Source of the DNA: Thermococcus cleftensis | GTDB lineage: Archaea; Methanobacteriota_B; Thermococci; Thermococcales; Thermococcaceae | Reading direction: 5' to 3' | DNA length: 64,000 nucleotides | NCBI RefSeq assembly: GCF_000265525.1 | Contig: NC_018015.1 | Coordinates: 372,001 to 436,000 of the forward strand | Shown: positions 34,392-45,531 of the stretch, piece by piece | Position numbering within the stretch: position 1 is the first letter of the stretch | How the letters are laid out: the number at the start of each line of letters is the position of its first letter | The notes under the pieces: generated by a model | Told to the model about the DNA's origin: nothing | Database searches by the model: none | Seen by the model: the letters and a program-made list of their open reading frames with translations, nothing else | Program-made: the position numbers and the translations under genes

Positions 34392-37300
34392 ATGGCATCG
34401 AGAGGACCCACCGTTGTTGATGTCACCCCTGACGACCTCTGGCTCGTTATGGAAGCCTACTGGAAGGAGAGGGGACTTGTAAGGCAGCACCTTGATTCTT
34501 ACAACGCCTTCATCGACCACGGAATGCAGCAGGTTATAGACGAGTTCGGTGGCCTCAAGCCCGACATTCCGGACTTTGAGGTCAAGTTTGGTAAAATCCG
34601 CCTGGGCGAGCCCGAGTTCCAGGAGGCCCAGGGCCAGAGGAAGCCCCTCTATCCAATGGACGCCAGGATAAGGAACCTGACCTACTCGGCCCCGCTCTAC
34701 CTCGAGCTTATTCCAGTTATCAAGGGAATAGAGCAGGAACCCGTCGAGGTTCGCATCGGCGAGCTCCCGATAATGCTCAAGTCCAAGGCTTGCAGGCTTT
34801 ACGGCCTCAGCGACGAGGAGCTTATAAAGCTCGGCGAGGACCCGAAGGACCCCGGAGGATACTTCATCATCAACGGCTCCGAGAGGGTTATAGTCTCCAT
34901 TGAGGACCTCGCCCCCAACAAGACCCTGGTGGAGAGGGACGAGAGGCAGAACAGGATAATCGCCAAGGTCTTCTCCTACAGGCACGGCTACAGGGCCCTG
35001 ATAACGGTAGAGAGAAGGAAGGACGGAATACTCTACGTGAACATACCGAACGTCCCCAGGCCAGTTAAGTTCGTCTACGTCATGCGCGCCCTCGGTCTCC
35101 TCAGCGATAAGGAGATAGTTGAAGCTGTCAGCGACGACCCGAGGATACAGCAGGTTCTCTTCGACAACCTCGAGGACGCCAGCGACATAACCACCCAGGA
35201 GGAGGCCCTCGATTACATAGGAAAGCTCTCCCTCCCAGGCCAGCCCAGGGAGTACAGGCTCAGGAGGGCCGAGCACATTATAGACAACAACCTCCTGCCC
35301 CACATGGGCGTCGAGCCCGAGAGGAGAAGGGCCAAAGCTTACTACCTCGGTATGATGGCCCTCAAGGTTCTGGAGCTTTCACTTGGCCTCCGCGGCGAGG
35401 ACGACAAGGACCACTACGCCAACAAGAGGCTCAAGCTGGCGGGAGACCTCCTCAGGGACCTCTTCCGCGTTGCCTTCGGCCAGCTCGTCAAGGACATGCA
35501 GTACCAGATGACCAAGACCTACCAGAGGAAGGGCGAGCGCTACACCTTCGAGAACATACAGCGCTTCGTGAGGAACTCCATAAGGCCGGACGTGCTGAGC
35601 GAGAGGATTGAGCACGCCCTCGCGACCGGTGCGTGGCCAGGTGGAAGAACCGGTGTCAGTCAGCTCCTCGACAGGACCAACTACATGAGCACGCTCTCTC
35701 ACCTCAGGCGCGTCACTTCCCCGCTCAGCAGGGACCAGCCCCACTTCGAGGCCCGTGACCTCCACGGAACCCACTGGGGAAGGATATGCCCGACGGAAAC
35801 GCCGGAAGGTCCAAACTGTGGTCTGGTCAAGAATCTTGCTTTGATGGCCCAGATAACCACCGGAATCCCGGAGAAGGAAGTCAGGGAGTACCTGAGCAAG
35901 CTCGGCGTCGTTCCCATCGAGGAGAGAAGGCCGAACCCGAGCCTCTGGAGGATTTACCTCAACGGAGTTCTCATTGGGACCATCGAGGACGGCGAGAGCC
36001 TGGTAAAGAGGATAAGGAGCGATAGGAGAAGCGGAAGGATAAGCGACGTCATAAACGTTGCCTTATACCAGGACGAGGACGTCAAGGAGATATACGTGAA
36101 CAGCGATGACGGTAGGGTCAGGAGACCCCTCATCATCGTCGAGAACGGCAAGCCGAGACTCACCCGCGAGCACGTCGAGGGCATAAAGACCGGCCAGCTC
36201 ACCTGGAGCGACCTCATCAAGATGGGCATCATCGAGTACCTCGACGCTGAGGAGGAGGAGAACGCCCTCGTCGCCACTTGGCCCTGGGAGGTTACCGAGG
36301 AGCACACCCACCTCGAGCTGATGCCCGCTGCGATTCTCGGAATACCTGCCTCACTCGTTCCGTACCCGGAGCACAACGCGGCCCCGCGTAACACCTACGG
36401 TGCCGGTATGGCCAAGCAGAGCCTCGGCTTTGGAGCGGCCAACTTCAGGATAAGGGTGGACACGCGCGGCCATCTGATGCACTACCCGCAGGTCCCGCTT
36501 GTGAACTCGAGGATAATGAAGGCAGTCGGTTTCGAGGAGAGGCCAGCTGGCCAGAACTTCGTGGTCGCAGTTCTCAGTTACTCGGGATACAACATGGAAG
36601 ATGCCGTCATAATGAACAAGGCCTCCATAGAGCGCGGCTTGGCTCGTTCAACCTTCTTCAGAACCTACGAGGCAGAGGAGAAGCGCTACCTCGGTGGCCA
36701 GACCGACCGCTTCGAGGTTCCCGACCCGACAATACAGGGCTATCTGGGCGAGAAGTACTACAGGCACCTCGACGAGGACGGCATAATCTTCCCGGAGTCC
36801 AAGGTCTCCGGCAAGGACGTTCTCGTTGGAAGAACCTCCCCACCGAGGTTCCTTGAGGAACAGAGCGGCCTTGGAGGCATAATTCTCCAGGAGAGGCGCG
36901 AGACGAGCGTAACGGTAAGGCCCAGTGAGAGGGGTATAGTGGACAAGGTCATCATAACCGAGACCGGCGATGGGACCAAGCTCGTGAAGATAACCACCAG
37001 GGATCTCAGGATCCCAGAGCTTGGAGACAAGTTCGCCTCGAGGCACGGCCAGAAGGGTGTTATCGGCCTCATAGTCCCGCAGGAGGACATGCCCTGGACC
37101 GAGAGCGGAATCGTCCCGGACCTCATAGTGAACCCCCACGGTATCCCGAGCCGTATGACCGTCGGGCAGCTCATAGAGGCAATAGGTGGAAAGGTTGCGG
37201 CGCTGAAGGGAAGGAGAGTGGACGGTACAGCGTTCATCGGCGAGCCAGAGGAGAAGCTCAGGAAGGAGCTCGAGGAGCTTGGATTCAAGCACAGCGGAAG

Positions 37301-37760
37301 GGAAATCATGTACGACGGCATAACCGGAAGAAGGCTCGAGGCTGATATATTCGTCGGCGTCATCTACTACCAGAGGCTCCACCACATGGTAGCTGACAAG
37401 ATGCACGCCCGTTCGAGGGGTCCAGTTCAGGTTCTCACCAAGCAGCCGACCGAGGGTAGGGCCAGGGAAGGCGGTCTCAGGTTCGGTGAGATGGAGCGTG
37501 ACGTCCTCATCGGACACGGTGCAGCGATGCTCCTGATCGAGAGGTTGCTCGAGGAGAGCGACAAGACCGAGGTCTGGGTCTGCGAGAGCTGTGGACACCT
37601 AGCCTTGGAGGACAAGCGCAGAGGAAAGGTCTACTGCCCGGTCTGTGGAGAGGAAGAGAGGATAAGCAAGGTGGAGATGAGCTACGCCTTCAAGCTGTTG
37701 CTGGACGAGCTGAAGGCCATGGTGATAAGGCCCTCCCTCAACATAACCGACAGGGTGTGA
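34392..37760 (+). CDS. rpoB: RNA polymerase subunit B
   Basis: An undivided 1122-residue B subunit, as in Thermococcales, without the B'/B'' split of methanogens and without an intein. It shows the fork and hybrid-binding blocks ([18 protein letters not shown]), the nucleotide-binding region ([23 protein letters not shown]) and a C-terminal zinc ribbon (CESCGHLA and CPVCGEE). ATG 34392 follows GAGGTGA. Confidence 0.98.
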   Translation: MASRGPTVVDVTPDDLWLVMEAYWKERGLVRQHLDSYNAFIDHGMQQVIDEFGGLKPDIPDFEVKFGKIRLGEPEFQEAQGQRKPLYPMDARIRNLTYSAPLYLELIPVIKGIEQEPVEVRIGELPIMLKSKACRLYGLSDEELIKLGEDPKDPGGYFIINGSERVIVSIEDLAPNKTLVERDERQNRIIAKVFSYRHGYRALITVERRKDGILYVNIPNVPRPVKFVYVMRALGLLSDKEIVEAVSDDPRIQQVLFDNLEDASDITTQEEALDYIGKLSLPGQPREYRLRRAEHIIDNNLLPHMGVEPERRRAKAYYLGMMALKVLELSLGLRGEDDKDHYANKRLKLAGDLLRDLFRVAFGQLVKDMQYQMTKTYQRKGERYTFENIQRFVRNSIRPDVLSERIEHALATGAWPGGRTGVSQLLDRTNYMSTLSHLRRVTSPLSRDQPHFEARDLHGTHWGRICPTETPEGPNCGLVKNLALMAQITTGIPEKEVREYLSKLGVVPIEERRPNPSLWRIYLNGVLIGTIEDGESLVKRIRSDRRSGRISDVINVALYQDEDVKEIYVNSDDGRVRRPLIIVENGKPRLTREHVEGIKTGQLTWSDLIKMGIIEYLDAEEEENALVATWPWEVTEEHTHLELMPAAILGIPASLVPYPEHNAAPRNTYGAGMAKQSLGFGAANFRIRVDTRGHLMHYPQVPLVNSRIMKAVGFEERPAGQNFVVAVLSYSGYNMEDAVIMNKASIERGLARSTFFRTYEAEEKRYLGGQTDRFEVPDPTIQGYLGEKYYRHLDEDGIIFPESKVSGKDVLVGRTSPPRFLEEQSGLGGIILQERRETSVTVRPSERGIVDKVIITETGDGTKLVKITTRDLRIPELGDKFASRHGQKGVIGLIVPQEDMPWTESGIVPDLIVNPHGIPSRMTVGQLIEAIGGKVAALKGRRVDGTAFIGEPEEKLRKELEELGFKHSGREIMYDGITGRRLEADIFVGVIYYQRLHHMVADKMHARSRGPVQVLTKQPTEGRAREGGLRFGEMERDVLIGHGAAMLLIERLLEESDKTEVWVCESCGHLALEDKRRGKVYCPVCGEEERISKVEMSYAFKLLLDELKAMVIRPSLNITDRV

Positions 37761-37764
37761 TATC

Positions 37765-40482
37765 ATGCAGTCGATGAAGAAGGTCATCGGGAGTATCGAG
37801 TTCGGAATCCTCTCACCTCAGGAAATCAGAAAGATGAGCGCGGCCGAGATCACCGTCCCCGACACCTACGACGACGACGGCTACCCGATAGAAGGTGGCC
37901 TGATGGACAAGAGGCTCGGCGTGGTGGACCCGGGTCTCAGGTGTGAGACCTGCGGTGCCAGGGCTGGAGAGTGCCCGGGCCACTTCGGCCACGTCGAGCT
38001 CGCCAGACCGATAATCCACGTTGGCTTCGCCAAGACCATTCACCGCGTTCTGGAGAGCACATGCAGGGAGTGCGGAAGGATAAAGCTCACCGACGAGGAG
38101 ATAGAAGAGTACATGCACAAGTTCGAGGTCATGGGCGACAGGAAGAAGGCCAAGGACAGGCTCATCAAGGAGATACACAAGAAGGCCAAGGAGAGAATGG
38201 TCTGCCCGCACTGTGGAGCGCCACAGTTCCCGATCAAGTTCGAGAGGCCCACCATCTACTGGGAGCTCAGGAAGGACGAAGAAGGTAACGAGTACAGGCA
38301 CAGAATGATGCCGAGCGAGGTTCGTGACAGGCTTGAGAAGATACCCGACAAGGACCTGCCACTCCTCGGACTCCACCCCGAGAAGGCCAGGCCGGAGTGG
38401 ATGGTTCTCACCGTCCTGCCGGTTCCGCCCGTTACCATGAGGCCATCAATCACCCTCGAGAGCGGTATCCGCGCCGAGGACGACCTCACCCACAAGCTGG
38501 TCGATATTATCCGTATCAACAACCGCCTCAAGTCCAACATCGAGGCCGGTGCGCCCCAGCTCATCATCGAGGACCTCTGGGACCTCCTACAGTACCACGT
38601 TACCACCTACATCAACAACGAGACCTCAGGCATTCCGCCGGCCAAGCACAAGAGCGGGAGGCCCCTCAAGACCCTCTCCCAGCGTTTGAAGGGCAAGGAA
38701 GGCCGCTTCCGTGGAAACCTCAGCGGTAAGCGCGTGAACTTCTCAGCCCGTACGGTCATCAGTCCGGATCCGATGATAAGCATCAACGAGGTCGGCGTTC
38801 CCATAGCGGTCGCAATGGAGCTGACCGTTCCTGAGAAAGTGACCGAGTTCAACTTCGAGAAGCTCAAGAAGATGGTCCTCAACGGGCCCGAGAAGTACCC
38901 CGGCGCCAACTACGTCATAGACCCGGAGGGAAGAAGGATACGCCTCATGGAGAACAACCTCGAGATAATAGCCGAGAGGCTCGACCTCGGCTGGACGGTC
39001 GAGAGGCATCTCCTCGACGGCGACATAGTGCTGTTCAACAGGCAGCCCTCGCTCCACAGAATGAGCATAATGGCCCACCGCGTCCGCGTTATGCCCTACA
39101 GAACCTTCCGCCTCAACCTCTCCGTCTGCCCGCCCTACAACGCCGACTTCGACGGTGACGAGATGAACCTCCACGTTCCGCAGACGGAGGAGGCTCAGGC
39201 AGAGGCGAAGATACTCATGGAAGTCCAGAACCACATCATCTCGCCTCGCTACGGCGGCCCGCTCATAGCTGGAATCCAGGACCACATCTCCGGTGGCTAC
39301 CTGCTCACCCGCGAGGGAGCATACTTCACCCGCTCAGAGGTCGAGCAGATGCTCATGTTCGCGGGAATTAACGTGGACAAGCTTCCAGAGCCGGACAAGG
39401 TTGAGAACGGCGTTGAACTGTGGAGCGGAAAGACGATATTCTCGCTCCTCCTGCCGGACGACCTCACGATCTGGTACCGCAACAAGCTCTGCGACGAGCC
39501 GGAGCGCTGTGAGGCCCTTGAGAAGCTCATCGAGGAGAAGCTCGTTCCTGACCCAGAGGAGGTCAGGAAGCTCGCCTACGACGGCTTCACCTACATTCAG
39601 AACGGAAAGCTCCTCAGCGGTGCCATAGACAAGAAGGCCTACGGCAGGGAGGACGGAAAGCTGCTCGACATCATCGTGAGGGAGTACGGCGTCGAGAGGG
39701 CCAGGCAGTTCCTCGACCAGGTGACCAAGCTGGCCATATGGGTCATAACCCACAAGGGCTTCACGACCGCGATAGACGACGAGGACCTGCCGAGGGAGGC
39801 CCTTGACAGAATACACGAGATAATCCGCGAGGCCGAGGAGAGGGTGGAGAGGCTCATTGAAGCCTACAAGAACGGCGAGCTTGAGCCCCTACCGGGCAAG
39901 ACCCTCGAGGAGACCCTCGAGAGCAACATCATGGCGGTTTTAGCCGAGGCGCGTGACAACGCCGGTAAGGTCGCTGAAAAGTACCTCGGTATGGGCAACC
40001 ACGCGGTCATCATGGCCAAGACCGGAGCGAGGGGTAAGATGCTCAACATCACCCAGATGGCGGCGATGCTTGGCCAGCAGTCCATTCGTGGAAAGCGCCT
40101 CTACCGTGGCTACCGCGGAAGGGTTCTGACACACTTCAAGCCCGGCGACCTTGGAGCCAGGGCCAGGGGATTCGTCACCAACTCCTACAAGAGCGGTCTA
40201 ACGCCCCAGGAATACTTCTTCCACGCCATGGGTGGTAGGGAAGGACTGGTTGACACGGCCGTCAGGACGGCCCAGAGCGGTTACATGCAGCGCCGTCTGA
40301 TAAACGCGCTCCAGGACCTCAAGGTGGACTACGACGGAACCGTCAGAGACCCAACCGGAATCATCGTTCAGTTCAAGTACGGTGAGGACGGAATAGACCC
40401 GATGAAGAGCTGGCAGGGTAAGACAGTCGATGTGGACAGGGTCATCGTTAGGACCCTCATCAAGATGAGGGGAGGTGAGTGA
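37765..40482 (+). CDS. rpoA1: RNA polymerase subunit A'
   Basis: A 905-residue A' subunit. The N-terminal zinc sites are [17 protein letters not shown] and CRECG/CPHCG, and the catalytic magnesium loop is [10 protein letters not shown]. No intein interrupts it. ATG 37765 is used, with GGGTGTGAT upstream; ATG 37774 is possible. The stop overlaps the ribosome binding region of rpoA2. Confidence 0.98.
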   Translation: MQSMKKVIGSIEFGILSPQEIRKMSAAEITVPDTYDDDGYPIEGGLMDKRLGVVDPGLRCETCGARAGECPGHFGHVELARPIIHVGFAKTIHRVLESTCRECGRIKLTDEEIEEYMHKFEVMGDRKKAKDRLIKEIHKKAKERMVCPHCGAPQFPIKFERPTIYWELRKDEEGNEYRHRMMPSEVRDRLEKIPDKDLPLLGLHPEKARPEWMVLTVLPVPPVTMRPSITLESGIRAEDDLTHKLVDIIRINNRLKSNIEAGAPQLIIEDLWDLLQYHVTTYINNETSGIPPAKHKSGRPLKTLSQRLKGKEGRFRGNLSGKRVNFSARTVISPDPMISINEVGVPIAVAMELTVPEKVTEFNFEKLKKMVLNGPEKYPGANYVIDPEGRRIRLMENNLEIIAERLDLGWTVERHLLDGDIVLFNRQPSLHRMSIMAHRVRVMPYRTFRLNLSVCPPYNADFDGDEMNLHVPQTEEAQAEAKILMEVQNHIISPRYGGPLIAGIQDHISGGYLLTREGAYFTRSEVEQMLMFAGINVDKLPEPDKVENGVELWSGKTIFSLLLPDDLTIWYRNKLCDEPERCEALEKLIEEKLVPDPEEVRKLAYDGFTYIQNGKLLSGAIDKKAYGREDGKLLDIIVREYGVERARQFLDQVTKLAIWVITHKGFTTAIDDEDLPREALDRIHEIIREAEERVERLIEAYKNGELEPLPGKTLEETLESNIMAVLAEARDNAGKVAEKYLGMGNHAVIMAKTGARGKMLNITQMAAMLGQQSIRGKRLYRGYRGRVLTHFKPGDLGARARGFVTNSYKSGLTPQEYFFHAMGGREGLVDTAVRTAQSGYMQRRLINALQDLKVDYDGTVRDPTGIIVQFKYGEDGIDPMKSWQGKTVDVDRVIVRTLIKMRGGE

Positions 40483-40483
40483 A

Positions 40484-41659
40484 ATGGTCGCAGCGAAGAC
40501 CATCAGGAGCCTCGTTGACAAGGCTGACCTCCCGGAGAACCTCAAGGAGGAACTCTACGAGAAGCTCGTCAGGTACAATGAGAAGTACAAGCTCAAGAAG
40601 GCCGAGATAGAGGCAATAATCGAGGAGACCGTGAAGGAGTACCAGAGGGCCCTCATCGAGCCGGGAGAGGCCATAGGAACCGTCGCGGCGCAGTCCATAG
40701 GTGAGCCCTCAACCCAGATGACCCTTAACACCTTCCACTATGCAGGTGTCGCGGAAATCAACGTCACCCTAGGTCTGCCAAGGATCATCGAGATTGTCGA
40801 TGCCAGGAAGAACCCCTCAACACCCATCATGACCGTCTACCTCGACGAGAAGCACCGGCACGACAGGGAGAAGGCCCTCGAGGTGGCGAGGAGGATAGAG
40901 GGAACCACCCTCGAGAACCTCGCCCGCGAGACGAGCATAGACATACTCAACTACGAGTTCATAGTGGACATCGACCCGGAGAGGCTTGAAAAGGCCGGCC
41001 TCGACATGGAGAGGATTCAGAGGAAGCTTGAAAGCTCCTTCAAGAGCGCTGAGTTCGAGATCGATGGATACACGCTCATTATGAGGCCCAAGAAGGTCGG
41101 AAAGCTCTCCGACCTGAGGAGGCTCGCCGAAAAGGTTAAAAAGCACCGCCTTAAAGGCCTGTCGGGCGTCGGGAAGACCATCATAAGAAAGGAAGGCGAC
41201 GAGTACGTCATCTACACCGAGGGCTCGAACTTCAAGCAGGTGCTGAAGGTTCCGGGCGTTGATCCAACCAGGACGAGGACCAACAACATCTGGGAAATAG
41301 CGGAGGTGCTAGGCATAGAGGCCGCCAGAAACGCCATCATCGAGGAAATAGTGAACACGATGCGCGAGCAGGGTCTCGAGGTGGACGTCAGGCACATCAT
41401 GCTCGTCGCCGATATGATGACGCTCGATGGAGTCATACTGCCCATAGGCAGGCACGGAATAGTTGGGGAGAAGGCCAGCGTGCTTGCCAGGGCCGCTTTC
41501 GAGATCACAACCCAGCACCTCTTCGAGGCCGCCGAGAGGGGCGAGGTCGATCCCCTCAACGGTGTGGTCGAGAACGTGCTGATAGGGCAGCCGGTTCCAG
41601 TCGGAACCGGAATGGTCAAACTGGCGATGAATCTCCCCCTGAGACCGAAAAGGGAGTAG
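40484..41659 (+). CDS. rpoA2: RNA polymerase subunit A''
   Basis: A 391-residue A'' subunit that completes the largest subunit: trigger loop ([16 protein letters not shown]) and the C-terminal cleft region. ATG 40484 is preferred because GGGGAGGTGA lies five bases before it; an in-frame GTG at 40475 overlaps rpoA1. The gene ends with TAG, showing that TAG acts as an ordinary stop in this genome. Confidence 0.98.
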   Translation: MVAAKTIRSLVDKADLPENLKEELYEKLVRYNEKYKLKKAEIEAIIEETVKEYQRALIEPGEAIGTVAAQSIGEPSTQMTLNTFHYAGVAEINVTLGLPRIIEIVDARKNPSTPIMTVYLDEKHRHDREKALEVARRIEGTTLENLARETSIDILNYEFIVDIDPERLEKAGLDMERIQRKLESSFKSAEFEIDGYTLIMRPKKVGKLSDLRRLAEKVKKHRLKGLSGVGKTIIRKEGDEYVIYTEGSNFKQVLKVPGVDPTRTRTNNIWEIAEVLGIEAARNAIIEEIVNTMREQGLEVDVRHIMLVADMMTLDGVILPIGRHGIVGEKASVLARAAFEITTQHLFEAAERGEVDPLNGVVENVLIGQPVPVGTGMVKLAMNLPLRPKRE

Positions 41660-41672
41660 GGAGGTGTGATGT

Positions 41673-42418
<746 letters not shown>

Positions 42419-42428
42419 GGTGATGATC

Positions 42429-42872
42429 ATGCCGGGAAAGAAGGCCCCATATGGAGAGTTCGCTGGTAGAAAGCTCAAGCTCAAGAGGAAGAAGTTCCGC
42501 TGGAGCGACATAAGGTACAAGAGGAGAGTTCTCAGGCTCAAGGAGAAGAGCGACCCGCTCGAGGGTGCTCCGCAGGCCAAGGGTATCGTTCTTGAGAAGA
42601 TAGCCGTCGAGGCCAAGCAGCCGAACTCGGCTATGCGTAAGGCAGTTAGGGTTCAGCTCATCAAGAACGGTAAGGTCGTCACCGCTTTCACCCCGGGTGA
42701 CGGTGCTATCAACCACATCGACGAGCACGACGAGGTCATCATCGAGGGAATCGGCGGTCCAAAGGGAGGTTCCATGGGTGATATCCCAGGAATCAGGTAC
42801 AAGGTCGTCAAGGTGAACAGGGTCAGCCTCAAGGAGCTCGTCAAGGGAAGGAAGGAGAAGCCGAGGAGGTGA
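42429..42872 (+). CDS. rps12: ribosomal protein S12 (uS12)
   Basis: A 147-residue uS12 of the archaeal/eukaryotic S23 type. The [16 protein letters not shown] segment that lies at the decoding site is intact. ATG 42429 is chosen because GAGGTGAT lies just upstream. It ends four bases inside the ribosome binding site of rps7. Confidence 0.97.
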   Translation: MPGKKAPYGEFAGRKLKLKRKKFRWSDIRYKRRVLRLKEKSDPLEGAPQAKGIVLEKIAVEAKQPNSAMRKAVRVQLIKNGKVVTAFTPGDGAINHIDEHDEVIIEGIGGPKGGSMGDIPGIRYKVVKVNRVSLKELVKGRKEKPRR

Positions 42873-42877
42873 AGAGA

Positions 42878-43525
42878 ATGGCCAAGCCACTCACCGAGCG
42901 CTTTTACCAGCCTAAGGAGCTCAAGGTCATGGGCAGGTGGAGCGTTGAGGACGTCACCGTGAACGACCCCTCGCTCAGGCCCTACATCAACCTCGACGCT
43001 AGAATCCTCCCGCACAGCCACGGAAGGCACGCCAAGAAGGCCTTCGGCAAGGCCCAGGTCCACATCGTCGAGAGGCTCATCAACAAGGTCATGCGCAGCG
43101 GTGCCAGCGGTCACAAGGTCGGCGGTCACTTCATGAGGAGAGAGCACCGCTCCCTTATGAGCAAGAAGATGAAAGCTTATGAGGTAGTCAAGGAGGCCTT
43201 CATGATCATCGAGAGGAGAACCAAGCAGAACCCGATACAGGTTCTCGTGAGGGCCATCGAGAACTCCGCCCCGAGGGAGGACACGACCACCATAGCCTTC
43301 GGTGGGATACGCTACCACATGGCCGTCGATGTTTCCCCGCTCAGGAGGCTCGACATAGCCCTCAAGAACATCGCCCTCGGTGCTTCCGCCAAGTGCTACA
43401 GGAACAAGACCAGCTACGCTCAGGCCCTCGCCGAGGAAATCATAGCTGCAGCCAACAGGGACCCGAAGAGCTTCGCCTACAGCAAGAAGGAAGAGATCGA
43501 GAGGATTGCCCAGTCCTCACGCTGA
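42878..43525 (+). CDS. rps7: ribosomal protein S7 (uS7)
   Basis: A 215-residue uS7 of archaeal length with [20 protein letters not shown] and [18 protein letters not shown] segments. ATG 42878 is preferred because GAGGAGGTGA precedes it. It is the last gene of this polymerase/ribosomal transcript; the elongation factor genes that often follow rps7 in archaea are not here, and an AT-rich stretch follows instead. Confidence 0.97.
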   Translation: MAKPLTERFYQPKELKVMGRWSVEDVTVNDPSLRPYINLDARILPHSHGRHAKKAFGKAQVHIVERLINKVMRSGASGHKVGGHFMRREHRSLMSKKMKAYEVVKEAFMIIERRTKQNPIQVLVRAIENSAPREDTTTIAFGGIRYHMAVDVSPLRRLDIALKNIALGASAKCYRNKTSYAQALAEEIIAAANRDPKSFAYSKKEEIERIAQSSR

Positions 43526-43595
43526 GGGCTGGCGGGATTTCCCACTATTCTTCTGCTTTTCTATCCCAGTCTCTTGGAAAGGTTTTTTGTGCCTG

Positions 43596-43808
43596 ATGCG
43601 TATTCTTTTCCTAGTGGTCAGGGTTGGGAAGCGTAAATTCCAAACCATCGACTTTGGGAATGGGATTGTTTTGATCCCGGTTGATGAGGATATTGAGCTC
43701 AGAGGTCTTCTGAAGTTCGATAAATCCGCTAGGGAAATCATGCGAGAGATTCGCGAGGAAGAGAGGGCACTTGAAGAACGCAAACTCCGCCGCCTTGGAC
43801 TGCTCTAA
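43596..43808 (+). CDS. small antitoxin-like protein
   Basis: About 70 residues. A short beta-rich N-terminus (FQTIDFGNGIVLIPVDEDIELRGLL) leads into a charged helix (KSAREIMREIREEERALEERKL). This shape resembles AbrB/VapB-type antitoxins of Thermococcales, but no PIN toxin follows. The start is uncertain: ATG 43596 or GTG 43614, neither with a clear ribosome site. The gene lies between rps7 and an AT-rich stretch. Confidence 0.5.
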   Translation: MRILFLVVRVGKRKFQTIDFGNGIVLIPVDEDIELRGLLKFDKSAREIMREIREEERALEERKLRRLGLL

Positions 43809-43842
43809 GCTCCCCAGTATTATACTCTCCGGGAGGAGGGAA

Positions 43843-43932
43843 ATGGAACTTCGGGACTATTTGATGCCGGGGGAGTATATCCTTACCGTCTTCACTAATC
43901 TTGATATTTCTCCGGGGGACTTAATGGATTAG
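43843..43932 (+). CDS. tiny reading frame, possibly a gene remnant
   Basis: A 29-residue frame whose ATG follows an excellent GGGAGGAGGG site and a TATA-like GTATTATACTC at 43817-43827. The peptide (start MELRDYLMPGEY) resembles nothing recognised. It stands where the toxin partner of the preceding antitoxin-like gene would be expected and may be a truncated remnant. Confidence 0.25.
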   Translation: MELRDYLMPGEYILTVFTNLDISPGDLMD

Positions 43933-44058
43933 CAGTAACTAATAAACGGAATATTATTCAGCACAAAATCAGGAGTAGGTAAACTTTTCAGAAAAAACCG
44001 CCAAGAAGACATCAAGAACCTTAAGTCCGTATTTTTCAAAAACACACCCCTAATAAAG

Positions 44059-44328
44059 ATGAAAGTCTACGAGGGGTCACTAGGAAGTTCAAAGATCATT
44101 TCATTAACAAGATGTGTCAAATTTGTTCGTAATGATTGTTCATGGAGTTATAGGGAAGACGGGATTATAGGAATTCTTAAATCCAAACTGAGTGGTCCCC
44201 AGATATCAGAAATTAAGGAAACCCTGGAGCACACGTTAATGCCCCTAGCTTTGAAGACAGAATACCATTACTCTGAAAAAGATAAGGCATGGATTATTAA
44301 GTTCATCTTTAAACCCCAAGAAGAATAA
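44059..44328 (+). CDS. orphan AT-rich small gene
   Basis: An 89-residue soluble protein (start MKVYEGSLGSSKII). Its codons and the 130 bases before it are clearly more AT-rich than the surroundings, which suggests acquisition from elsewhere. There is no clear ribosome binding site before the ATG. No family is recognised. It converges on the phosphodiesterase gene with two bases between stops. Confidence 0.5.
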   Translation: MKVYEGSLGSSKIISLTRCVKFVRNDCSWSYREDGIIGILKSKLSGPQISEIKETLEHTLMPLALKTEYHYSEKDKAWIIKFIFKPQEE

Positions 44329-44330
44329 TT

Positions 44331-45458
44331 TTATGTACTGCTCACTAAACTCCTCCCCGCCATATTCCCCGGCTTCTCTATCCCGAAGAACCTCAGTATC
44401 GTGGGTGCTATGTCCATCAGCGAGGCGTGTTCAAGCTCAACCTTCTCAAATCCCCACAGTATCAGCGGAACCTTCACAACTGGCTCGTTCATCGAGCCAT
44501 GCATTCCCTTAACCCAGTGGCTCACTCCCTTTATCCCCCTGCACATTCTGTGGGAGCAGAACCAGTAACCGGGCCTGGCCGAGACTATCAGCTCGCCGCT
44601 GTTCGGGCTGTTTAGGTGCTCCAAATCCTCCCGGAAGAAAACCGCACCAACGCCGGGTGCTCTCCTGAGGATTTCAAAGGCCTCCTCCGCCTCGTTCGGG
44701 TTCCTGAGGTAGACGTGTGCTCCGCCTCCAGAGGAAACCCGGAGCGTCTCGATTCCGTGCTTCCTCAGGTAAGTTCTCAGGTTCACCCAGGTGTGCACCT
44801 CCTCCTGCCCGTGGTCGGCGAAGATTACGAAGGCGTACTCGTCCTTCAACCTTTCCCACAGTGCCCTCACTGCAGTATCAACGGTCTCGACGGCCTTCAG
44901 AGCCCCCTCACTCAGCGGGCCGTGGTCGTGGCCCATGCCGTCTATCGAGGCGAAGTGGACGAGGAGTAGGTCAGGCCTGCACTCCTCGTAGAGGTAGATG
45001 GCCGAGTTTAGAACCCACAGGTCCTTCCTCCAGTCACGCCCGTGAATCCTGTAGAGCTTGTCGCTCGCGAAGAAGGGCGGAAAGATTCTAACATCAGTCC
45101 CGCTGAAGGGTGGCATCGTGTAGCCGGAGACGCTGGCAGTTCTAACGCCCCTGGAGCGGAGCAAATCAACGACGGTCGGTGCCTTTATGACCCTGTGGGG
45201 GTTGAAGGCAACCTCGTAGTCGTAGAAGTTAATCTTCCTGTCGGCGAGCCTGTCGTAGTAGCCGTTCTCAACGACCCCGTGGTCCTTCGGCCAAACTCCA
45301 GTCATCACGCTGGTGTGAACCAAATCTGTCAGCGTCGGGAAAATTGAATCAACTACGGTAAAACTTCCACTCTCAGCTAACTCGCTGAGGAACGGCATGT
45401 GCTTCAGGTTGTAAACCCCGTTGCCATCGAGGCTTACGAGGGCGAGCTTTTTTCTCAT
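44331..45458 (-). CDS. type I phosphodiesterase / nucleotide pyrophosphatase-like enzyme
   Basis: A 375-residue alkaline-phosphatase superfamily enzyme. Metal and nucleophile positions are visible: VSLDGNG at the N-terminus, FPTLTDLVHTS (Thr nucleophile), FASIDGMGHDHGP, FADHGQEEVHTW and GMHGSMNEP. Archaeal relatives hydrolyse phosphodiesters, pyrophosphates or phosphonoacetate-like substrates; the substrate here is not known. ATG 45458 is chosen because GGTGAT lies just before it. A guide RNA gene lies immediately upstream on the same strand. Confidence 0.8.
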   Translation of the reverse strand: MRKKLALVSLDGNGVYNLKHMPFLSELAESGSFTVVDSIFPTLTDLVHTSVMTGVWPKDHGVVENGYYDRLADRKINFYDYEVAFNPHRVIKAPTVVDLLRSRGVRTASVSGYTMPPFSGTDVRIFPPFFASDKLYRIHGRDWRKDLWVLNSAIYLYEECRPDLLLVHFASIDGMGHDHGPLSEGALKAVETVDTAVRALWERLKDEYAFVIFADHGQEEVHTWVNLRTYLRKHGIETLRVSSGGGAHVYLRNPNEAEEAFEILRRAPGVGAVFFREDLEHLNSPNSGELIVSARPGYWFCSHRMCRGIKGVSHWVKGMHGSMNEPVVKVPLILWGFEKVELEHASLMDIAPTILRFFGIEKPGNMAGRSLVSST

Positions 45459-45467
45459 TTCCATCAC

Positions 45468-45528
45468 CGGTGTCAGCCTGACGTGCAGTCATCACGCCTC
45501 AGTGGGATGGAGTGGTCATCATCCACCG
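45468..45528 (-). ncRNA. C/D box 2'-O-methylation guide RNA
   Basis: On the minus strand: stem CGGTG (45528-45524), C box GATGATGA (45523-45516), 13-base guide, D' box CTGA (45502-45499), spacer GGC, C' box GTGATGA (45495-45489), 12-base guide (45488-45477), D box CTGA (45476-45473) and stem CACCG (45472-45468). All boxes are canonical and the terminal stem pairs perfectly. Target complements would be UGGGAUGGAGUGG and CCUGACGUGCAG. The RNA ends ten bases before the phosphodiesterase start, so it may share a transcript with it. Confidence 0.85.
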
Positions 45529-45531
45529 TTC

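Noticed and set aside
34392-41659. Inteins in the RNA polymerase subunits
   Set aside because: Subunit lengths (1122, 905, 391) are normal for Thermococcales, and no intein splicing motifs interrupt the conserved blocks.
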